The notes below the pieces were generated by a model that searched no databases, was not told the origin of the DNA, and saw nothing but the letters and a program-made list of their open reading frames with translations. DNA of 34,564 nucleotides from Paracoccaceae bacterium (GTDB lineage: Bacteria; Pseudomonadota; Alphaproteobacteria; Rhodobacterales; Rhodobacteraceae): the NCBI GenBank assembly GCA_020425125.1, contig JAGQRV010000035.1, forward strand, positions 1 to 34,564. Reading direction: 5' to 3'. The position numbers were made by a program, and so were the translations under genes. Position 1 is the stretch's first letter, and every line of letters starts with the position of its first letter. This document shows positions 18,153 through 26,942 of the stretch, one piece after another.

Positions 18153-19154
18153 TCAGCAATAGCGCTCGGGACCGATCCATTGCTGCGGCGAATACCGGTC
18201 GCCATGTGCCCATCCGACCGGCAAGACGGCTTCGATCTCGGCAAGAAGGTCCGGGGCCAGAGGCGAAGCTGCGCCAAGGGCCAGGTCTTCGAGATGTGCG
18301 GTCGAACGTGTGCCGGGGATCGGCACGACCGCGTCAGACCGTGCCAGCAACCAGCCGATGGCGAGTGCTGCGGCCGGCATTCCGGCCTCGGCCGCGAGTT
18401 TGCGGAAGCCGTCGGTGGCCCGAATATTGGCGGCGAGGTTCTCGGGCAGAAAGCGCGGATTGCTTCGGAAGAACGAGACCGCGCCGGCCCGGTCCGCACT
18501 TGGCGGTGTGTCGGTCAGCAGGCCGCGGCCGACCGGAGCGAAGGCGACCAGGGCGGTGCCGAGCGCGTCGCATGCCTGTACGAGGCCCAGGTCCGGCCCG
18601 CGCGACGACAGCGAGTATTCCGACTGCACCGCGGCCACCGGATGCACCGCCGCGGCCCGACGAAGCGAACTGGGCGCGATCTCGGAGAAGCCGAAGGCTT
18701 TCGCCTTGCCGGCGGCGACCAGACTGGCGAGCGTTTCGGTCACCGCCTCGATCGGATGACGCGGGTCGCGGCGGTGGACGTAGAAGAGATCGACAGCCTC
18801 GACGCCGAGCCGTTCGAGGCTGGCATCAAGTTCGGAGTCCAGATGCGCCCGGCTGTTGTCGAAGCCGCGTTCGCCGGTCTCGGGGTCGTGGCGGATCCCC
18901 GCCTTCGTGGCGATCCGGAAGCGGTCGCGCATCTCGGGCCGGTGGGCGAAATAGCGGCCGATGATCTGCTCGGACCTGCCCATGCCGTAGATATTCGACG
19001 TGTCGATATGGTTGATGCCGAGTTCCGCGGCCCGGTCGAGCACGCCATGCGCCTCGGCCTCGGTACAGGGCCCGTAGAAATCCGAGAACGACATCGCGCC
19101 GATGCCGAGCGCCGAAACCTCGGGGCCGCCGCGGCCCAATTTCCGTGTCAGCAT
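18153..19154 (-). CDS. Aldo/keto reductase
   Basis: This 333-residue NADPH-dependent oxidoreductase of the AKR superfamily has the catalytic tetrad Asp51, Tyr56, Lys84 and His127 (HIDTSNIYG, ATKAG, FYVHRRD), the GFSEIAP segment and the VVPIPGTRSTAHLEDL cofactor-binding signature near the C-terminus. It resembles the AKR12/YajO-like and 'general stress' groups. Two in-frame ATG codons compete: 19160 has its AAGGA directly abutting, while 19154 has the same AAGGA six bases away, so 19154 is the better start. It lies 69 bp downstream of pxpA on the same strand and may be read through with the 5-oxoprolinase genes. No substrate can be inferred. Confidence 0.9.
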   Translation of the reverse strand: MLTRKLGRGGPEVSALGIGAMSFSDFYGPCTEAEAHGVLDRAAELGINHIDTSNIYGMGRSEQIIGRYFAHRPEMRDRFRIATKAGIRHDPETGERGFDNSRAHLDSELDASLERLGVEAVDLFYVHRRDPRHPIEAVTETLASLVAAGKAKAFGFSEIAPSSLRRAAAVHPVAAVQSEYSLSSRGPDLGLVQACDALGTALVAFAPVGRGLLTDTPPSADRAGAVSFFRSNPRFLPENLAANIRATDGFRKLAAEAGMPAAALAIGWLLARSDAVVPIPGTRSTAHLEDLALGAASPLAPDLLAEIEAVLPVGWAHGDRYSPQQWIGPERYC

Positions 19155-19223
19155 GGTCATTCCTTCGCCTTGTCTGCTGCCTGGTCGGCCGCGGAAGACA
19201 CGCCGCGCCAGAGATCCCGTCTT

Positions 19224-19994
19224 TCACGCACGTTCGGATGCCGGCCCGATGGTGATCCCGGCCTTTTCGAGTCCGGATCGGATCGCGTGGGCCATGGCGA
19301 CCGCTTCGGGCGTGTCGCCATGCAGGCAGATCGTGTCGATTCGCGCGGGAATTGTTCCGCCGCTGGCGGTCGAGATGGCACCGGCCTGGACCATCTCCAC
19401 CATGCGGAGGGCTGCCGCCGTCGGGTCATGGAGCACAGCGCCCGGCTCGCGGCGGTCGACCAGCGTTGCATCGTCGTTGTAGGCGCGATCGGCGAAGACC
19501 TCTCCGGCCCAGCGGCAGCCGAGGCTGCGTGCGGCGGCCTCCATCGGTGTCGCGGAAAGGACGTAGACGACAAGGTCCGGGTCGATGTCGAGCGCGGCGG
19601 CGAAGAGAAGCCGTGCGAGCCCCTCGTCCTCGGCGGCCATGTTCGAGAGTGCGCCATGGAGCTTCACATGGGCGAGTTGCCCGCCCGCGGCTCGGGCCAT
19701 TCCTTGGGCGGCTGCAACCTGATAGCGGACGAGATTCTTCAGGCTTTCGGGCGGCAGGGAAATTCGCCGGCGCCCAAATCCCTGAAGGTCGGCAAATCCG
19801 GGGTGGGCGCCGATGGCGACGCCGCGCTCGGCGGCGAGGCGCATGGTCCGCGCCATAACATCCGGATCCGAGGCGTGGAAGCCGCAGGCGATGTTGGCCG
19901 AGGAAACGATGTCGAGGAGATCGGCATCGGCGCCCATCGTCCAGGGTCCGAAACTTTCACCAAGGTCGGCGTTCAGATCAACATGGTGGCTCAT
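19224..19994 (-). CDS. pxpA: 5-oxoprolinase subunit A (LamB/YcsF family)
   Basis: PxpA acts with PxpB and PxpC in ATP-dependent cleavage of 5-oxoproline (pyroglutamate), a spontaneous damage product of glutamine, to glutamate. The 256-residue protein opens with the family signature HVDLNADLGESFGPW, then SSANIACGFHASDP, GVAIGAHPGFADLQGFGRR, QLAHVKLHGALSN, and near the end IDTICLHGDTPEAV. The ATG at 19994 overlaps the pxpC stop as ATGA, so translation is coupled. It is the last of three overlapping genes in the order B-C-A. Confidence 0.95.
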   Translation of the reverse strand: MSHHVDLNADLGESFGPWTMGADADLLDIVSSANIACGFHASDPDVMARTMRLAAERGVAIGAHPGFADLQGFGRRRISLPPESLKNLVRYQVAAAQGMARAAGGQLAHVKLHGALSNMAAEDEGLARLLFAAALDIDPDLVVYVLSATPMEAAARSLGCRWAGEVFADRAYNDDATLVDRREPGAVLHDPTAAALRMVEMVQAGAISTASGGTIPARIDTICLHGDTPEAVAMAHAIRSGLEKAGITIGPASERA

Positions 19995-21055
19995 CGTGAC
20001 GTGTTGCCCCTGTCATTCCGGGGCGCGCCGATGGCATCGTGCAGGGCGTCTTCGCCGGTCGTCACGCCCCCGATGAGTTGCCGGGTGAGAAGATCGGGAA
20101 TGTCGGCCGGGTCCCGGACCAGCGGGTACGTGTCGGCCGCAAGCCGCTCCTCGGCCCGGCGCCGTGCGATGAAATCCTGCAGGGCGGTCCGACGCTCCAC
20201 GAACACGAAGCGGATCAGTGCGCCGGGCCGGGCCTGTAGTGCGCGCGGCAGATCGTCGGGAACGACAGTGCCGATCCGGGGATATCCGCCCGTGGTCTGG
20301 CAGTCGGGGCCGAGCACGAAGGGCGCGCCGTCGCCGGTCATCTGGATGTCGCCCGGAAGGATCGGCTCGGAAAGCAGGGCCAGTTGGCCGGCCGCGGCAA
20401 AGGGGAGCCCATCATGGCCAAGACGGGCGCCCTGCCGGTTCCCGCGGGGATCGCGGGTAAAGGTCGTCGCGGCGAAACGGTCAAGAGTCTCCTTGTCGAA
20501 GAGTGCGGTCTGCGGCCCTGCAACGACACGGATTGTTCCGCCGGAAAACCGGTCGTCCGCTGCGAGTCCGCGCCCGGTGGGTCCGCCCGTATCGGCTCCG
20601 CAAGGAAGCAGGTCGCCCGCCGCGATCAGCCGGCCGATCCCGGCCGCGGGATGGACCGAACGGCTCCCGAGATATGCGGCTGTCTCGAGGCCGCCGCCGA
20701 CGCTCAGATAGCCGTAGATTCCGCTGGTCGCGGCGCCGAGATCGAGGATCTGGCCGCCGCGCAACGGATGGCTTGCGTTCCAGACCACCGGATTGCCGTC
20801 GATCGCCGCCCGCATCGGAGCGCCGGTCAGGGCGATCCGGAGGTCGCCGGTCGCCTCGAACCGGCCGCCCTGTGCCGCCATTTCGAGCGCCGCGGAGGAA
20901 AGGGCGTGGCCAAGCAGGACCGCAGCCTCGGTCAGCGCCAGCGGATCGGCCGCGCCTCCCGCTGCGAGGCCGAGGGCGAGGGTGCCGGCACGTCCTCGGT
21001 CCTGCACGGACATTGCCGGGCCGGCGCGCAACACGCGCAGTGCCGGGCCGCTCAC
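19991..21055 (-). CDS. pxpC: 5-oxoprolinase subunit C (biotin-dependent carboxyltransferase-like, KipA family)
   Basis: The 354-residue protein matches the C-terminal half of urea-amidolyase-type carboxyltransferases and PxpC/KipA: an N-terminal LRVLRAGPAMSVQDRGRAG stretch, GAADPLALTEAAVLLGH, LSVGGGLETAAYLGSRS and the GYPRIGTVVPDDLPRALQARPG segment. In concert with PxpB it activates 5-oxoproline for ring opening. The start codon is GTG at 21055, overlapping the pxpB TGA as GTGA, and the stop overlaps the pxpA ATG. No biotin-carrier or carboxylase gene is present, which supports the 5-oxoprolinase reading over a carboxylase. Confidence 0.94.
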   Translation of the reverse strand: MSGPALRVLRAGPAMSVQDRGRAGTLALGLAAGGAADPLALTEAAVLLGHALSSAALEMAAQGGRFEATGDLRIALTGAPMRAAIDGNPVVWNASHPLRGGQILDLGAATSGIYGYLSVGGGLETAAYLGSRSVHPAAGIGRLIAAGDLLPCGADTGGPTGRGLAADDRFSGGTIRVVAGPQTALFDKETLDRFAATTFTRDPRGNRQGARLGHDGLPFAAAGQLALLSEPILPGDIQMTGDGAPFVLGPDCQTTGGYPRIGTVVPDDLPRALQARPGALIRFVFVERRTALQDFIARRRAEERLAADTYPLVRDPADIPDLLTRQLIGGVTTGEDALHDAIGAPRNDRGNTSR

Positions 21056-21804
21056 GGCATGTCCTCAATGTGGGCTCCGCCGTCGCCGGAGCGGTCCGTC
21101 GCCGCGATCTCGGCCAGCTGGTCATGCGTGATCGCGGTGAAGCGGATTTCGTCGCCGGGGCGAAGAGGGACCGGTGTGGCGCTGTCGGGGCGGAAGGCGC
21201 GGAAGGCGGTGCGCCCGACCTGACGCCAGCCTGTCGGCATGGCGGCCGGGAACATCACGACCTGCCGGACGGCGACGGCCAGGGCGCCGGTGGGGACCCG
21301 GTCGGTCAGGCCGCTGCGCCGGGGAATGTCCCAGACGCCCGGCAGCATGCCGAGATAGGGCATGCCGGGCGCGAAGCCGAGGGTCAGGATTCGCAATGGT
21401 CTGGCCGTGAACGCGGCGATTGCCGCATCGTCTGATGACCTGGCCAGGTCTGCGGCCTCCGCCAGTTCCGGGCCGGCAGATCCGCCGAAGGCGGCCGGGA
21501 TGGTCCAGAGCCGCCGCCCGGTGGGCAGGTCCGCCGCGAACCAGTCGCGCGACGCCACCAGGGCGGAAAGCCGGGCGTCGAGCGCGCCGGGGTCGCCATT
21601 GTGCGGGGCGCACGCGACATAGACCGATCCGAGCGCAAGCGAGGTTTCGACCACTTCCGGCCAGGCCTCGGCCTCGACCGCGGCACGAAAGGCGAGCGCG
21701 GCGCGATTCGCCCCATCGTCCAGCCTGTCGGCGAAGCGCACCAGCCAGCCCGAGAGGCCGAGCGGCAGGACGGAGGGAAGCGTCGTGGCGGATGCGGGGG
21801 TCAT
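21052..21804 (-). CDS. pxpB: 5-oxoprolinase subunit B (KipI/AHS1 family)
   Basis: The 250-residue protein belongs to the AHS1/KipI family, with PLGLSGWLVRFADRLD at its N-terminus, FAPGMPYLGMLP about residue 144, VPTGALAVAVR and the TGWRQVGRTAFRAFRP segment. It is the first gene of a B-C-A operon whose members overlap by four bases each, the standard PxpBCA arrangement. The ATG at 21804 opens the operon; the 364 bp upstream is shared with divergent gbcA and holds a 14-bp palindrome. KipI was named as a kinase inhibitor in Bacillus, but the three-gene context favours the enzyme subunit. Confidence 0.94.
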   Translation of the reverse strand: MTPASATTLPSVLPLGLSGWLVRFADRLDDGANRAALAFRAAVEAEAWPEVVETSLALGSVYVACAPHNGDPGALDARLSALVASRDWFAADLPTGRRLWTIPAAFGGSAGPELAEAADLARSSDDAAIAAFTARPLRILTLGFAPGMPYLGMLPGVWDIPRRSGLTDRVPTGALAVAVRQVVMFPAAMPTGWRQVGRTAFRAFRPDSATPVPLRPGDEIRFTAITHDQLAEIAATDRSGDGGAHIEDMP

Positions 21805-21936
21805 GGCACCAGGGCGGGAAGGTCCCGGTCAGCCAAGCAAAACCGCGGCTGGTGTGCAAGGCTGCGTCGGCCGGATGACGCTCGAATCTGCTCCTGACGT
21901 CCACGCATCTGGACGCGCCGATGCGGGTCGCGGCGG

Positions 21937-21950
21937 CGGGCACGTGCCCG
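21937..21950. promoter_or_regulatory. 14-bp perfect palindrome, candidate operator
   Basis: CGGGCACGTGCCCG is a fully symmetric 14-mer, 133 bp upstream of pxpB and 219 bp upstream of gbcA. The arms are all G/C apart from the central ACGT, so as RNA it would be a poor hairpin (no loop), which favours protein binding or chance. Which operon it might control is not determined by position. Confidence 0.3.
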
Positions 21951-21997
21951 TCCGGCGGTCGTCCGCGGGGCTCGACTGGCATGCGGCGGCGCCCTGA

Positions 21998-23404
<1,407 letters not shown>

Positions 23405-23415
23405 AGTACGACGTC

Positions 23416-24489
23416 ATGATCCCACTGCCGCGCGAGAACACGCCTGTCTGGGACGGGAAGGAGGTCTTGGAATGCGTCTCGGTCATCCCCGAGGCGCCCG
23501 ACGTGAAGACCTACACTTTCCGTCCCCCTTCGGGGGCCACCTTCGTGTTCCGCGCGGGGCAATTCCTGACCTTCGAGTTGCCCGTCCCGGGCGGGCCGCT
23601 CTACCGGACCTATTCGATTTCGTCGAGCCCGACCTCGACCGCCTATGTGTCGATCACGGTCAAGGCATTGCCGGGAAGTGTCGGCACACGCTGGGTGCTG
23701 GACAACCTCGTCCCCGGCATGCGGCTGAAGGCGACCGGTCCGGCCGGCGTGTTCCATCTGCCGCGCCAGCCGGACGACAAGTATCTGTTTCTGGCCGCCG
23801 GGACGGGCGTGACTCCGCTGATGTCGATGCTCACCGTCATGTACGAACGCGGGGAGGAGCCCGACGTCAGTTTCGTGCTGGCGGCAAAGCGGCCCTCCCA
23901 GCTGACATTCCGGCGCCGGCTGGAATTCATGTCGACTCGTTGCCCGGGGATCAAGCTGCATTTCGTGGTCAGCGAGGATGATCCCTACGAGGTCTGGACC
24001 GGCTATCGGGGCCGCTTCAACCAGCTGATGCTGGGCCTGATGACCCCCGATTACCTCGATCGTCACATCTATTGCTGCGGTCCAGAGCCGTTCATGCAGA
24101 CCGTGCGCGATGCGCTGATCAGCCTCGGCTTCGACATGGACAAGTATCACCAGGAGACCTTCGCGGCTCCGGTGACGCGGGTCGAGGATATCGAGATCCC
24201 CGACGACGTGGTGCCGTCCGACACGGCGACGGCCGAGATCGTCTTTGCGCAGTCGGGCAAGAGCGCGACCTGCTCGGAGACGGACACCATTCTGTCCGTT
24301 GCCAAGAGCGCCGGGCTCAACATTGCCAATGGCTGCAACTTCGGCGTCTGCGGCACCTGCAAGGTGAAGAAGCTCGAGGGCGAGGTGCACATGGTGCACA
24401 ACGGCGGCATCTCGGAAGAGGACATCGAAGCCGGTTACATCCTGACCTGCTGTTCGAACCCGATCGGCAAGGTGATTGTGGACATCTGA
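23416..24489 (+). CDS. gbcB: Hybrid-cluster NAD(P)H ferredoxin reductase, glycine betaine demethylase subunit B
   Basis: The 357-residue flavoprotein passes electrons from NAD(P)H to the Rieske oxygenase GbcA. Domains in order are an FAD-binding barrel (RTYSISS about 64-70), a NAD-binding domain (LAAGTGVTPLMS about 127-137, CCGPEPFM about 220-227) and a C-terminal plant-type [2Fe-2S] ferredoxin domain with Cys307, Cys312, Cys315 and Cys345 in the C-x4-C-x2-C-x29-C spacing. It starts 11 bp after the gbcA stop, so the two form an operon. No dimethylglycine or sarcosine oxidase gene follows; the later steps must be encoded elsewhere. Confidence 0.9.
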   Translation: MIPLPRENTPVWDGKEVLECVSVIPEAPDVKTYTFRPPSGATFVFRAGQFLTFELPVPGGPLYRTYSISSSPTSTAYVSITVKALPGSVGTRWVLDNLVPGMRLKATGPAGVFHLPRQPDDKYLFLAAGTGVTPLMSMLTVMYERGEEPDVSFVLAAKRPSQLTFRRRLEFMSTRCPGIKLHFVVSEDDPYEVWTGYRGRFNQLMLGLMTPDYLDRHIYCCGPEPFMQTVRDALISLGFDMDKYHQETFAAPVTRVEDIEIPDDVVPSDTATAEIVFAQSGKSATCSETDTILSVAKSAGLNIANGCNFGVCGTCKVKKLEGEVHMVHNGGISEEDIEAGYILTCCSNPIGKVIVDI

Positions 24490-24498
24490 CCGCGCGTT

Positions 24499-24515
24499 GG
24501 GCGGCTCAGCCGCCT
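24499..24515. terminator. Bidirectional terminator hairpin between gbcB and the TauE gene
   Basis: GGCGGC (24500-24505), loop TCA and GCCGCC (24509-24514) form a perfect 6-bp stem, extendable by a G-T pair. The loop is the TGA stop of the minus-strand exporter gene. It sits in the 16-bp gap between two converging genes and can serve both, although the flanking T-runs are short. Confidence 0.5.
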
Positions 24516-25342
24516 TGAAGGAGGTCGAGGAACATCCGGATCGAGGTCAGCGCGAGAAAGAGCCCGAAGGCGAGCCGCAGCGCGCGGCGCGGGATCGTGT
24601 GAGCAAGCCGGACACCGACAACCGCGAAACTGGTGGTCAGCGGAATGATGATGACGGCCGCAAGCAGGTTGACGAACCCGAGCGAGAAGGGCGGCAATCC
24701 ATCCGTTCCGAACCCGGTCGCGGCATAGACGAGGGCGCCGGGAAGACCGATGATGAAGCCGATGGCCGCCGAGGTGCCGACGGCCCGCCGGATGTCGTAG
24801 CCGAGGAAATTCAGCAGCGGCACGCAGACCGTACCGCCGCCGATGCCCATCATGGCGGAAATCCCTCCCGCCAAGGTGCCGAGACCGGCCCAGACGGGGC
24901 GTGAGAAACCCTTCGGTTCGGGACTTTCCAGAGGTTTTCGGAACACCATGTCCAGCGCGACCAGCGCGGCGACCGTGGCGAAGACGGCCACCAGTACGGC
25001 GCTCGGGACATGTCCGGCAAGGGTGGAGCCGATCAGGACTCCGGCCAGGATCGACGGCGCCCAGAGCCGGAGCAGCGCCATGTCGATCGCACCCCGCCGG
25101 TAATGGCCGAGGCCCGACGAGAGCGACGTGAAGACAATGGTAGCGAGCGAAGTGCCGACGGCCACCTGCATCGTATGTGCCCCGGAAAAGCCGGCACGGG
25201 TGAGCGCGAAATAGAGCGCCGGCACAATCACGATGCCGCCGCCGACACCCAGAAGCCCGGCGAGGATGCCGCCAACCACACCCGCGGCTACCGCTACGCC
25301 GATCAGTGTCAGCAGCGTGGCCGTATCGAAACCGGCAATCAT
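24506..25342 (-). CDS. TauE/SafE family sulfite exporter-like membrane protein
   Basis: This 278-residue integral membrane protein of the TauE/SafE family moves sulfite, sulfoacetate or other organic anions. It has about eight hydrophobic segments in two homologous halves, each with the glycine-rich family motif: AGLLGVGGGIVIVPAL near residue 30 and ISAMMGIGGGTVCVPLLNFLG near 170. The ATG at 25342 (MIAGFDTATLL) follows GGAGGCGCC, a strong ribosome binding site. The frame stays open further upstream, but that sequence is not hydrophobic or conserved. A plausible sigma-70 promoter lies 41 bp upstream. No sulfonate genes are adjacent, so the substrate is unknown. Confidence 0.9.
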   Translation of the reverse strand: MIAGFDTATLLTLIGVAVAAGVVGGILAGLLGVGGGIVIVPALYFALTRAGFSGAHTMQVAVGTSLATIVFTSLSSGLGHYRRGAIDMALLRLWAPSILAGVLIGSTLAGHVPSAVLVAVFATVAALVALDMVFRKPLESPEPKGFSRPVWAGLGTLAGGISAMMGIGGGTVCVPLLNFLGYDIRRAVGTSAAIGFIIGLPGALVYAATGFGTDGLPPFSLGFVNLLAAVIIIPLTTSFAVVGVRLAHTIPRRALRLAFGLFLALTSIRMFLDLLQGG

Positions 25343-25685
25343 GGCGCCTCCGCGCGGATCCGGCGCAGTCCGCCGTTGATCCCTTATCGTCACCGCCGCA
25401 AGAATTGTCGATCCGGTAGAGAAGCGCGAATCCTGCGGCGGCCAGAAGATCGAGGGGGAACTGCCCGCGGGCCGAAACCTCGCTTGCTCCAGCTCGCCGT
25501 AGGTCGGACCCCGGAGCCTAGCTTGCTCCGCAATTGCACGCCTGGCCGACGTCGCGGATGGCCGGAGAGGATTCGGCCGCCGGCAGGTAGATTTCCAAGG
25601 GCAGTCCGACCAAGAAGATCGATCCCTGCCGATCCGCGTCCGGCGTCCGCACAATCGAAGCGAAACCGCGTTGTCGAAGGTTGTC
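25343..25685. other. Gene-free spacer between the TauE gene and tRNA-Arg (343 bp)
   Basis: I see no credible protein gene. The part next to the exporter holds its promoter. The middle contains two copies of GCTTGCTCC (25482-25490 and 25521-25529) and a hairpin CGGAGC-N7-GCTCCG (25512-25530). Closer to the tRNA there is GGCCG-N9-CGGCC (25560-25578). Downstream of the tRNA on the minus strand, one of these may be where tRNA transcription ends. A small RNA is possible but not shown. Confidence 0.5.
25383..25411 (-). promoter_or_regulatory. Predicted sigma-70 promoter for the TauE/SafE gene
   Basis: Read on the minus strand, TCGACA (25411-25406; 5 of 6 match to TTGACA), a 17-bp spacer and GATAAG (25388-25383; 4 of 6 match to TATAAT) lie 41 bp upstream of the exporter start. 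This is one of the best promoter-like pairs I find in the window. Confidence 0.45.
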
Positions 25686-25762
25686 TGGCGGCCCCGGTAG
25701 GACTCGAACCCACAACCTCGGACTTAGAAGGTCCTTGCTCTATCCGGTTGAGCTACGGGGCC
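25686..25762 (-). tRNA. tRNA-Arg (anticodon UCU)
   Basis: Read on the minus strand the 77-nt gene folds as a standard cloverleaf: acceptor GGCCCCG / CGGGGCC, D-arm GCTC...GAGC, anticodon loop CTTCTAA (anticodon TCT, reading AGA/AGG), variable AGGTT, and T-arm GTGGG TTCGAGT CCTAC. The 3' end reads G-CCA, so the CCA tail is encoded. The first anticodon-stem pair is a mismatch (A-G). AGA and AGG are rare codons in GC-rich genomes, so this is a minor arginine acceptor. tRNA genes are common phage integration targets, but no integrase or repeated tRNA 3' end is visible nearby. Confidence 0.95.
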
Positions 25763-25817
25763 GCTGAGGCGGTTCTGAGGCAAATGGGGTCATGGTGCAA
25801 GGGTGGCGGCCAGCCAT

Positions 25818-25831
25818 CTGACATGGATCAA
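25818..25831 (+). promoter_or_regulatory. Weak FNR/CRP-like site upstream of the 60-residue membrane protein
   Basis: CTGAC-ATGG-ATCAA matches one complete half (ATCAA) and three of five bases of the other half of the FNR-type consensus TTGAT-N4-ATCAA. A possible -10 element TATTCT lies at 25849-25854, placing the site near the position of an activator. The surrounding 60 bp is clearly more AT-rich than its neighbours. Confidence 0.25.
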
Positions 25832-25893
25832 AGTGGGCCCCTCCAAAATATTCTAAAAGAGAGATGTATGAAATACTCTTGGGAGTTCGGATC

Positions 25894-26076
25894 ATGCTGC
25901 GCCTCGCATTGCTGCTCTATTCACTGATCGCGACAACTCTTGCCGGTACGGCAGTAGTCGTAGCGCTGGTGGCCGGATTCGATGACCTGCACGGAATCCT
26001 TCTCGCCGCCGCGCTGGGGTTTGCGGCTGCGGTCCCGGCATCTCTTCTGGTGGCGAACCGACTCGTGAGGGCGTGA
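25894..26076 (+). CDS. Small (60-residue) conserved-looking membrane protein
   Basis: The protein begins MLRLALLLYSLIATTLAG and consists of two hydrophobic segments (about 3-26 and 33-56) joined by a short GFDDLHG turn, ending in a short basic tail (NRLVRA). It is a predicted inner-membrane hairpin. I recall short proteins of this type in Rhodobacterales genomes that are wrongly labelled 'CTP synthetase'; nothing here supports such an activity, so the function is unknown. The ATG at 25894 has GGGAG eight bases upstream. An ATG at 25864 would add ten residues but has a poorly spaced ribosome binding site. It is convergent with the alpha/beta hydrolase gene, 6 bp away. Confidence 0.75.
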   Translation: MLRLALLLYSLIATTLAGTAVVVALVAGFDDLHGILLAAALGFAAAVPASLLVANRLVRA

Positions 26077-26082
26077 CAGGGC

Positions 26083-26847
26083 TCAGGTGCGGTCGAGAAA
26101 GGCGTCGACCGCTGCCTCGAATTCCCGTGGCTTTTCGGCGTGCAGCCAATGGTTGGCGCCAGGGATCTTGACCATGCGGGCCGTCGGGAAATATCGGCGG
26201 ATCGTGTCGCGATATTCCGGCAGCACGTAGTCCGAGGCACCGCCCGCAAGGAACATGGTGGGCTTCTCGAAGGTCGCGTCGATGTCCGGAAATCCCATGA
26301 TTGCAGGCATGTCCTGTTCGAGCGTCTTCAGGTTCAGCCGCCAGGTGGCTTCGGCCACATCCAGTGATTGCACCAGAAAGGCACGGATGGCGAAATCCGG
26401 TATGGCCGCGCGAAGGCGGCGGTCGGCATCGCCTCGGGAGGCGACTCCCGCCAGATCCAGATCCCGCATGGCGCGCAGATAGGCGAGTTGCGTGTGCGCA
26501 TAGGCGACGGGCGCGATGTCGGCGACGATCAGCCGGTCCACGAGGTCGGGACGGGTCAGCGCCAGCACCATCGCGGCCTTGCCGCCCATCGAATGCCCCA
26601 GCACGTCGGCCCGGCCGCCATGGGCCTCGATCACCTCGGCCAGATCGCCCGCCATGTCCGGATAGGTGTGGGTCTCGGTCCAGGGGCTGGCGCCGTGGTT
26701 GCGCATGTCGACCGTGAGCACGGGCCGGTCGGCTGCGAGGTTCCGGGCGATCACGCCGAAATTTCGTCCCGATCCGAACAGACCGTGCGCGATGAGAAGC
26801 GGCGCGCGGCCGGCCGCGGTTTCGCCGAATTGCGTTGTTGCCAGCAC
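26083..26847 (-). CDS. Alpha/beta-fold hydrolase (YbfF/ABHD11-like esterase)
   Basis: The 254-residue enzyme has the canonical fold signatures: oxyanion-hole HGLFGSGRNFG (about 21-31), strand VLTVDMRNHGASPW, nucleophile Ser86 in LGHSMGGKAA, an acidic residue in AGGASDYV and the catalytic His in GANHWLHAEKP. The HGLFGSxxN and DxRNHGxSP segments are typical of the YbfF/ABHD11 esterase group, which acts on acyl-CoA or short-chain esters in vitro; the natural substrate is unknown. The start codon is GTG at 26847, preceded by AGGGG. No operon partner is evident: both neighbours are on the other strand. Confidence 0.9.
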   Translation of the reverse strand: MLATTQFGETAAGRAPLLIAHGLFGSGRNFGVIARNLAADRPVLTVDMRNHGASPWTETHTYPDMAGDLAEVIEAHGGRADVLGHSMGGKAAMVLALTRPDLVDRLIVADIAPVAYAHTQLAYLRAMRDLDLAGVASRGDADRRLRAAIPDFAIRAFLVQSLDVAEATWRLNLKTLEQDMPAIMGFPDIDATFEKPTMFLAGGASDYVLPEYRDTIRRYFPTARMVKIPGANHWLHAEKPREFEAAVDAFLDRT

Positions 26848-26942
26848 GGTTGGCCCCTGTCTAGTCTTGCCGGGCCATATCCGGGTCGCGGCGGCGGGAT
26901 GTCAAGCCGGGGCGCGTCGACCGGATCGGCGGGGGATGGGAC

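Noticed and set aside
18180-20711. Long open frame on the plus strand antisense to the aldo/keto reductase, pxpA and pxpC
   Set aside because: It crosses three well-supported minus-strand genes and has no domain-like segments; it is a shadow.
25686-25762. tRNA-Arg as the edge of an integrated element
   Set aside because: No integrase, no second copy of the tRNA 3' end and no change in gene character are visible on either side.
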